Below, piece after piece: positions 56,746 to 64,000 of a DNA stretch of 64,000 bases. The DNA comes from Arbacia lixula (taxonomy: Eukaryota > Echinodermata > Echinoidea > Arbacioida > Arbaciidae). The stretch's first letter is position 1. Each line of letters opens with the position of its first letter. Location: contig OZ022581.1 of assembly GCA_963669155.1 (NCBI GenBank), positions 25,054,003 to 25,118,002 on the forward strand, given 5' to 3'. The notes beneath the pieces were generated by a model. The model saw only the letters and a list, made by a program, of their open reading frames with translations. It was not told the origin of the DNA and did not search any database. The translations under genes and the position numbers were made by a program.

Positions 56746-59700
56746 TTGACGATTGATATTAAAACCACCATTACAAACAGTGAGGAGGACATGAACACCG
56801 TGTACAGAGCAGCTAACATTCTCAGAAAAGCCATCAGCAAAGCAGAGGAATGGACGTTTGAAGGCTCTTTCACAGGCGTGACAAGCAAACATGTACCCAA
56901 AAAGCTGTACTGCTGTTTTCGGTGGGTGATTCGAGGGCCACACACTACTCTGTCCACAGATACGAAGTCATTGCAGGTGAACAAACATTCCATCAGTCTA
57001 GCCCAAGGCACAGTGAACATGTTACGGTCCAGGTACCAAGTCAGCAACAGGAAGTCACAGTCCCTCAGGAAGATGTGCGAAATGCCACACAGCTTGCAGT
57101 TGGAGCGTCAACATTCTGAATGGGTTTGGAATGTCTGTGGGATATACACGACTCCTGCGGATGGAAGGGCAAGTTGCGACTTCTGTCCTACAACGAATGA
57201 AGGCCAACGATAGTGTCTACATAGCCCCGGACATTGTAAAGGGAAGACACATATATTTCGCAGTAGACAAAGTGGACTTTGCGGAAGACTCTCACGATGG
57301 AAAGCGCACCCTGCATGGGACAGCAATGGCCATTTACCAAAGATGCCAGCAAGACGATGGGACACCTCGACTAGAACTGCCTCGCCAAGATCTGAAAGAC
57401 TCCGCAAAGGATCTTATGAGCTGGGCAACGCCCAAGCTGCTGGAGTGCCCAAAGCCATCTCTCAAACCACAAAGCCCTGTCTATGCCTCCTTTAGTCTTA
57501 AAAAGGATCCTCTACAACCTTTAGATGATTCCCTTCCAGATGTCGCCTGGCTGATGGGTCGGACCCTGGTTAGGTCCCATCAGCAGACGGTCAGAGAAGA
57601 GACAGTCCTACTTCCAGACAAACACGAAACTGTCACTCAAGGAAATAATGATGTCCCAACATGGTCAGCATACCACTCAATGACTGCCAGTGAGGTACTA
57701 CCAACCACACGAGTAGGCACACCGCCCCTGATTGCTGCACCTGCAGCTATATACAAACTGGCAAAGCAGCTGCAGATGACCCTCAATGACATGGAAGACT
57801 TAGTACTGCGGCCAGGGGAACTTCACATCGTGATGGCACAGCTCCGCTGCATTGGCACCTACATCGAGAACAGCGGGATAGATTTCTGTTGGACGGAAGC
57901 CGATTTGTATGGACCAACCACAGTGAGGCAAATCCTTGAAGGAAAACATGTCAGAAGAGCAATATAGAAGCACATGTGGTCCCACTACAGACGCTGTTCT
58001 ATCTGTACCAGACTGCGTTTCTTCAGGACCACCCAAATCTGCAAGGAATTCTCACAGAAGCAGCACAAGCTCTTGCTCGGTCATGTAGAGATGGCAGCTG
58101 TGAAGACATACAGGAAGCGCACTCTGTTATAGTTCAGACAATCCAGGCATGCGGTGTGACAGAGAAGATGGCTCAGTTTGATGCTGCAAATGAAAATAAA
58201 CCCCTGCTAGTGGAGATGCTTATGTTTATCAGGTCCGTCAGAGTCGGAGACTGGAACCTACACATCCGGTCAATAGAGAACTTCACCAAGCACTTCTTCG
58301 TCCTGGACAAGCAGAACCATGCTCGCTTGATGCCACTGTATCTGGCTGACATGGAACTCCTAAGACGTTCAGACCCTGATATCTATCAGGAATTCATGGA
58401 GGGAAACTGGGTGGTGAACAAGAATGGGAATGTGGCATTCTGTGCTGTAGGGGCAGGCCACGCACTTGAACACATCGACCGCTCCATGAAGGTAGCTGGG
58501 GGACTTGTGGGTATAACCCAGAATGCCTACGCTCGTTCCAAGTTCTTCTTAATCTCACCAGAACTGACCAGACTTGCCGACGATGCCTGTGACATTGCTG
58601 GATTCGCATCGCCTGCTCAGACGCGTCATCATCACCCTCTCTGCTGCAGTTGCAGCTGCAGCAAGACATGTCTACCGATTGTCTCCTCCAGGTTTATGCT
58701 GGGTCTGGACTTCGACACCAACAACATGCGGGTGAACAGCCTGCGATCTTCTTTGACCTCCACTACCTTGTCTCCAGAATCGCTCACATCCACTATTGGA
58801 AGATTCACAAACCCATTTGAAGACGAAAGCGGTGACCTGTTCAACCCGGTGACAAAGGCAGTCGTGCCAGAGAAGGTCAAGAGTGATCTGTGCGCGGAAA
58901 GCATCATTGGCCAGAAGTTGTTTGAGGAATTCGTCACCGACCGCATCAGTTCAGCAGACGTCAATGTATGGGACAAAATGAAGAAGAGGAATTAGCTTCA
59001 GACATGGAAAACATCGGGGAAACGCGTGAACGTCAACACTGGAGACAAGGTAGTGGAGCTCAAAGAAGATCGCAGACTTTTCACCAGCATGTTGTTGGTG
59101 TCGAAGTCCAGACCCAGCATAAACCTGGAGGAGACGATCGGTAGACATGAGTTGTAAGTAGTGCCAAGGTCAATGTTTGCCGCTGATGGTACAATGCTAC
59201 ACTGCCACCCGAAGAGCAGCCTGATGGCCATCCTTGAGAAGCTCCAAAAAAAATGTCACTGATGCAGAAGGTCCACTTCCTGACAATGGCACAGAACCTG
59301 GAAACAGACCTGCAGCGATGAAAGTGGCCGTTGTCGATGTCATGGCAGATGTTCAGGCCCTACACAAGTCAGATAACATCACATATTGTAACCAGCTGGA
59401 TGACCAGTTCACCGACTGTATCCTTGAGAAATACAGTGATGCCTATGAACTCCATCTGGTCTTTAATCGATATGATGTTCCTACCGCTCTGAAGAGTATC
59501 ACACGTGACAGAAGGCTGTTGGGGTCAGCCAGTCATCGCCTACCACATAACAGATGCTACAAACATAGCAAAGGTTCTACTGAAACGACTCTTGTCTCAT
59601 GTGAAATCAAAGGTGGAGCTCATTGGCTATCTTGCAGTGAAAATGTTGATGAAGGCGCATGCCGAACAGAAACAGGTGGTGGTCGCATGGGGCACACAGT

Positions 59701-60625
59701 GTCGAGCTAAGCACAAAAATATCAGCCATTTTGAAAGTCAGCAGGAAGAAGCAGACACAAAACTTATCCTGCATGCTGATGACGCAACTGCTAGTGGGGC
59801 TTCCATCATCAACATTCACTCGCCTGACACCGATGTCTTCGTTCTTGCAATCCGGCGGAATCCAAAGTTATGCAGCAACACTAACTTTGTAACTGGAGTA
59901 GGTGCGAAGCGACGAGTCATCCCCTGGGACCAATCTACGAAGCCATGGGACCAACAAAGGCTGCTGCTTTGCCAGGATTGCATGCCTTTAGTGAAGCTGG
60001 CAAAACAGGGGGCTTTGCTGGCAAGGGCAAACTTGCATTCTGGAAGATCTTCCGTGACACAGGGGATGATAGCAACGAGATATCTGCTCTGAGAAGTCTA
60101 GGAACCATGCCAAGGCCGAGTGATGCCATATATGATGGTCTCAAAGAGTTCCTCTGCAAGGTCTACGTCCCAGAGAGCAAAAGTACCAAGGTAGAAAAGC
60201 TGAGATGGTGGCTCTTCACAAAGAAACAGACCGAGTCAGAGAGGTTGCCACCTACACAAGAGGCACTGCGACAAGCAATCTTGAGGGCACACTACCAAGC
60301 AATCGTGTGGGACAATGACACTGTTCTAAACCCAGAGGTACCATCTCCACAGGACTACGGCTGGAGCTTTGAAGACGATGCTTGGGTTCCTGTGATGACT
60401 AAGCAACAGCCTGCACCAAACGCGGTCATTCAGCTGGTGAAGTGCGGAAATACAAGGTCAAAATGTGACAATGCTAGGTGCTCCTGTTGCAAGGCAGGAT
60501 TAAACTGCACAGAATTATGTGCCTGTGATCTCGGTGAGGGGTGTGACAATCCTGAGGTGTCATTTCATGATGAAGAGGATGACGACTCTGGGGATGACGA
60601 GGACGATGTTGAAAACTTGATTTAA
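56746..60625 (+). pseudogene. Element-encoded protein with XPG/FEN-like and CXC-like regions
   Basis: One protein in pieces across frames: 56746-57118, 57131-57967, 57976-59150, 59234-59520, 59520-59940, 59945-60625. N-terminal: VYRAANILRKAI, WVIRGPHTTL. Then YFAVDKVDFAEDSHDGKRT, VEMLMFIRSVRVGDW, LYLADMELLRRSDPDIYQEF, ALEHIDRSMKVAGGLVG. C-terminal: RYDVPTALKS, ESQQEEADTKLILHADDA (59740-59785), HSPDTDVFVLA (59817-59849), LPGLHAFSEAGKTGGFAGKG (59973-60029), LPPTQEALRQAILRAHYQA, and a Cys cluster CGNTRSKC..CSCCKAGLNC (60442-60530) with an acidic end. EAD plus DTD plus a 'G..GKGK' helix-turn resembles the XPG I-region and its helix-hairpin; the Cys cluster resembles tesmin CXC. I recall this as an abundant unnamed family of marine animals. 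At least five frameshifts or stops and a 111-bp internal inversion make it non-functional. Confidence 0.75.
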
Positions 60626-60679
60626 ATCATGTGCTAGCTGATTAAAGTGTGACATTTGTGTACCAATCCATCTAAAGAC

Positions 60680-60710
<31 letters not shown>

Positions 60711-60873
60711 CGTGTACTGCATCAAAGTACTAGCTTTGATCCAGCTGAGGCATGGCGGCTTGTCATTGTTCAAAACCCACCTGCACCCAACAAAGGAAAT
60801 TATAATTGGTATAGTGTCGAGAATTTGTCAATCTGACGGTCAATCGTGTCAGGGTCGCCTTAGCCACTAACCC

Positions 60874-60945
60874 GTCTATGTGGTCTAGTGGTTAAGGCAC
60901 CGGCGTTCAAAGCTGGGGGCCCGGGTTCGATTCCCGGCAGAGACA
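60874..60945 (+). tRNA. tRNA-like gene, anticodon UCA (copy 2)
   Basis: Same 72-nt cloverleaf as 35762-35833, with D loop AGTGGTTAAGG and intact A and B boxes. The acceptor 5' strand is GTCTATG, giving one A/G mismatch against CAGAGAC at the fifth pair. TTTTTT terminator follows. Anticodon TCA is retained. Confidence 0.65.
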
Positions 60946-61286
60946 TTTTTTCGACATTACCAATTTTCCCAAAGGGTAGATAGCTCTGGGGAACCTTGAT
61001 TTAAGCTACGCCTACCATTGTTCTCTTCATCCATTTCTTTCACAAAATATTTAAATAAAAGAGTTGCCAAAGCTGTTGTATATGTATAATTTCTCACATT
61101 GATATACTTTCTCCCATACGTGTACTGCATCAAAGCAAAGTACTAGCTTTGATCCAGCTGAGGCATGGCGGCTTGTCATTGTTCAAAACCCACCTGCACC
61201 CAACAAAGGAAATTATAATTGGTATAGTGTCGAGAATTTGTCAATCTGACGGTCAATCGTGTCAGGGTCGCCTTAGCCACTAACCC

Positions 61287-61358
61287 GTCTATGTGGTCTA
61301 GTGGTTAAGGCACCGGCGTTCAAAGCTGGGGGCCCGGGTTCGATTCCCGGCAGAGACA
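61287..61358 (+). tRNA. tRNA-like gene, anticodon UCA (copy 3)
   Basis: Identical by eye to copy 2, including the single acceptor mismatch and the TTTTTT terminator. It lies 413 bp downstream of copy 2 in the tandem repeat. Confidence 0.65.
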
Positions 61359-61455
61359 TTTTTTCGACATTACCAATTTTCCCAAAGGGTAGATAGCTCT
61401 GGGGAACCTTGATTTAAGCTACGCCTACCATTGTTCTCTTCATCCATTTCTTTCA

Positions 61456-61498
<43 letters not shown>

Positions 61499-62118
61499 TA
61501 CAAACATAATGTTTTGTTTACCCAGTTAACTGGTACTGTACTTGTCGACTTCTCCATTTCATACCAGTTAATGGACATGCATAATCTGTATTGCTTGTTT
61601 ATTATATCTAAAAAGGTTCTGTCATTCCATCAAGGAGTCTGCCAAGTGAAATTGTTCTTTAGAACAAATTTAGAACACGTATCAGACAGTTTAACAAATG
61701 TGTTAGGATTTCATGATATTTTCCCAAATTATTAACGAAAAATTATTCCGTCACCTTTACTGTAAATGTTATATTCATGGATATCTCGGCTGTTTCTGAA
61801 CCGATTTCAACTAAATAAGGTTTGTGCTATGCTTTACATATTATGCTTGCTGATAATTATATACTGAGTTGACATCACCTCACAAAAATATTGTTTTTTG
61901 AAGCGTTCTCTATACAAGCATTGACCTACCCCTAAAAAAAGAGGTTATTCCAAGTACAATTTTGTTGTGTTCTTTTCATCCTTAATAATTATTATCTGCC
62001 AGGGTTACAAGAGTGCCAACATGTTTTTTATTGTTCATTGGGGTGCCCTTGAGACATCTGGATGGGTGGTTTGCTTTCATACAAAAAATCCCACAGGGAT
62101 GTTCATGCTCCTGGACTA

Positions 62119-62555
62119 ATAGAAGTGTACTTAACATAAGACGCTTAATCCAAAGTAAAACAAAAATGATGATACTTTTTTTTGTTACTACTTAATTACA
62201 TGCCTAACATGCCTATCTATTTTCTACCTCTATATATAGTAATATAAGTAGAATTTATGAAATAGCTAATTAAAGCCATAAGAACTCGTTGATGATTATC
62301 ATATTTCAATCTTAGTTACGTTATAATTTTCATTTTTCCAGGGCTCTTTTTGACATTTCTGCTGGGTCAAATTTTCTTGATTTAGGACCATGTTGAAATA
62401 TCTTAAAGACCCAGACTGGACCCACGACTGAAATTGACAAATCATATACCAATTGAAAGCTTATAATTTCCTAAACACAGCAATGAAAGTTTTATGCATT
62501 TTCATTGCTTACCAGCTGAGTATTTTGCTGAAGAAAGACTCAAATTAACGGTTTT
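62119..62555. other. Flank beyond the transposon
   Basis: Non-coding AT-rich sequence. GACCCAGACTGGACCCACG at about 62408 is partly mirrored by TCTGGTCTGGGTC at 62934. Nothing else is seen. Confidence 0.35.
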
Positions 62556-62559
62556 CGAC

Positions 62560-62910
62560 AAAAGGTCTCGAGGTAAATGTGTGCTAGACACTTTTTTGCA
62601 TGTGTTGCCATGCTAACAGCATATAATTGCAATTGCAATAAATCCTCAGTTTTTGACCAATTCTCATGAAAATTTGGCACACACATTGGTCTTGAGGTAA
62701 AGATGTGCAAGACATGTTCATTGTATGTATCTGAAATCATGTTGCCATGGTAACAACATACTATATGCCGACAATTGGGTAAAAACCTTGCCTTTCAAAA
62801 TCCCGTAACACTTTTCAACCAAGTCTTATGAAATTTGGTACAAACATTGGTCTTGGGGTAAAGATACATGTACATGCAATCAATCACCTCCAGTGATAAT
62901 TCTAGTTCCT
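62560..62910 (+). repeat. Imperfect tandem repeat of about 130 bp
   Basis: The words ATGAAAATTTGGCACACACA + TTGGTCTTGAGGTAAAGATGTG recur, diverged, at about 62565, 62667 and 62829, each followed by a GTTGCCATG.TAAC.ACATA-type stretch where preserved. Non-coding. Confidence 0.6.
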
Positions 62911-64000
62911 ATTTGTCAATATCACTTTTAGCTCTGGTCTGGGTCTTGAAGCTCATCTGTGGATAAAAGGAACCATAATAATCCATACCTTGATGTAAAC
63001 CTGTTAGCACATATATCAAGGGTAACTTGTATATGGCTCCTGTGTTTATTCACAAGGCATTGCATTTAATCTAGTAACATGTACACAGACATTGTATTGA
63101 AACTTATTTGTGGTTTATAACACAAAAATCACATCCTTAGTGCAGATATAAGAGTAGGTAATGAGAAGACACCCTTCAAAGTGAACATGATATTTTGACT
63201 TCAGTCACCCTCTGAAAATATCTTAAAGGAATTTAACGACCTCGTATATTGTGCCAAAGAAAAAAAAAAAACTGCATGCATATTTTTTTTTACATGTACA
63301 ATGTTATGCTTCTGAAAATGTCAATGCGTGTAATATGGATTTTGTACTTTGTACTTTGTATTTTGTTTCAAGCTACAGCATACATATAACGTTCAATCGT
63401 TATCACTTAAATTGAGCTTCACAAGGAATTGTTACATGTCATGAAACCCCTTCTCCATGACCAACATGATACTTTTTTTATTGTCGTATCTATTCCAAGG
63501 TAGAATACTTGTATGTGAATTATGATGGTACTATTGTCTTGTCTTCTTGATGTCTTACTTTGAGGTGGAAGTTGTATTCATGTTATATTTTTAAAAGTTG
63601 TTTCATATATGTATATACTCATATTCTTGTTTACTTTACCAAGTTAAGTTTACGTAGTATGTAGTCTGCTCATTTTTTGTTACTTGATATCATATATCTT
63701 TCAAGAACTTGTGTGTGGAAATGAGTTTCAACTGCAAACTACAATTTACCACTCACACACCCCAAATCATATTATCTACTAAAATACCAACTTTCAAGAA
63801 CCGAGACCAGTAGATGATGTTTGAAGGTTTGAATGGTGGTATGATCAATTACGAGAGAGGTTTACGGTACACCATGTGTAAAGTCCTGGAAGGACCGAGA
63901 TGAGAAAAAGTGGATAGAATTGGAGGTGAATTGGAAAGGCGAGAAAGTGGAGATTTGAAAGTAGAGTATTCTTTCGAAATGAGTGTAGTCCTGAAGAGGA
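62911..64000. other. Non-coding right edge
   Basis: AT-rich sequence with A and T runs (63260, 63470) and a short TTTGTACTTTGTACTTTGTA repeat at 63340-63362. No coding exon was recognised. Confidence 0.4.

Larger units (their letters stand above)
60679..61494 (+). repeat. Two tandem tRNA-bearing units bounded by (TA)n
   Basis: Unit 2 starts inside at 60712 (CGTGTACTGCATCAAAG) after a (TA)n run; unit 3 spans 61032-61443. The period measured between CATTTCTTTCAC words is 412 bp. The units are nearly identical to each other and close to the one at 35510. A second (TA)n run closes the array at 61457-61494. The array lies between the gene and the right TIR of the transposon. Confidence 0.88.
56262..62118. 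mobile_element. About 5.9-kb DNA transposon with about 350-bp TIRs
   Basis: The left end 56262-56640 and the right end 61760-62118 are reverse complements: a core of about 100 bp (56299-56398 versus 61996-62094; GTGGGATTTTTTGTATGAAA, CAGATGTCTCAAG, AACATGTTGGCA) is nearly identical, and inner blocks such as TTGAAATCGGTTCAGAAAC also match. Outer limits are uncertain by about 50 bp, and no target duplication could be fixed. The element encloses one degraded long gene (56746-60625) and two tandem tRNA-bearing units at its 3' side. Confidence 0.85.

Noticed and set aside
60874-60945. Selenocysteine tRNA, because of the UCA anticodon
   Set aside because: Selenocysteine tRNA has a long variable arm and about 90 nt; this is 72 nt with a 4-nt variable loop.

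Overview
The window is eukaryotic, AT-rich and dominated by introns and repeats. I read it as an invertebrate deuterostome, most likely an echinoderm such as a sea urchin; this is an inference from gene content (a CAP/EGF/ShK membrane protein, lineage-expanded HNMT-like methyltransferases) and from the dense mixture of MITEs, LINE fragments and (GA)n/(CA)n microsatellites, not from any database match. No bacterial-style gene organisation is present. Three host gene structures can be reconstructed by hand with consistent splice phases. (1) A minus-strand gene of 13 coding exons (29452 down to 12761) encodes a 644-residue type I membrane protein: signal peptide, furin-type RQKR site, CAP/SCP domain, Cys-rich hinge, EGF-like, ShKT, Thr-rich stalk, EGF-like, SEA-like juxtamembrane module and one transmembrane helix. 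Two further in-phase exons at 12083-12031 and 10015-9753 could replace the stop and add a basic cytoplasmic tail (748 residues). (2, 3) Two complete three-coding-exon HNMT-like methyltransferase genes lie tail to tail (36990-40944 plus; 54365-49636 minus). Their last exon and 3' flank are nearly identical while the 5' exons have diverged. A fourth gene is represented only by its first two coding exons at 4278-5216. Layout: 0-9 kb, MITEs, a LINE relic, the orphan gene start and a decayed repeat-encoded protein (6.1-7.5 kb). 9.7-29.5 kb, the CAP gene with introns holding TTAA-flanked MITEs, long (GA)n tracts, a perfect 70-nt hairpin and a 2-kb minisatellite of 51-bp units. 30-36 kb, duplications, two LINE ends and the first copy of a repeat unit that carries a complete tRNA-like cloverleaf with a UCA anticodon. 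36-41 kb, HNMT-like gene A, with a 1.9-kb foldback element in its second intron. 42-45 kb, a LINE interrupted by a clean 137-bp MITE, plus another LINE fragment. 49.6-54.4 kb, HNMT-like gene B, with a 2.8-kb inverted repeat in its first intron. 56.2-62.1 kb, a roughly 5.9-kb element with about 350-bp terminal inverted repeats; it encodes a frameshifted protein whose C-terminal half looks like an XPG/FEN-type nuclease followed by a tesmin-like CXC domain, and two more tRNA-bearing units sit inside its 3' part. The most notable items are the nuclease-bearing TIR element, the tandem tRNA(UCA)-bearing repeat, the fully reconstructed CAP membrane protein with possible alternative tails, and the evidence for 3'-end homogenisation of the inverted HNMT-like pair. 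All calls are by eye; alignments and searches that would settle them are named in each finding.
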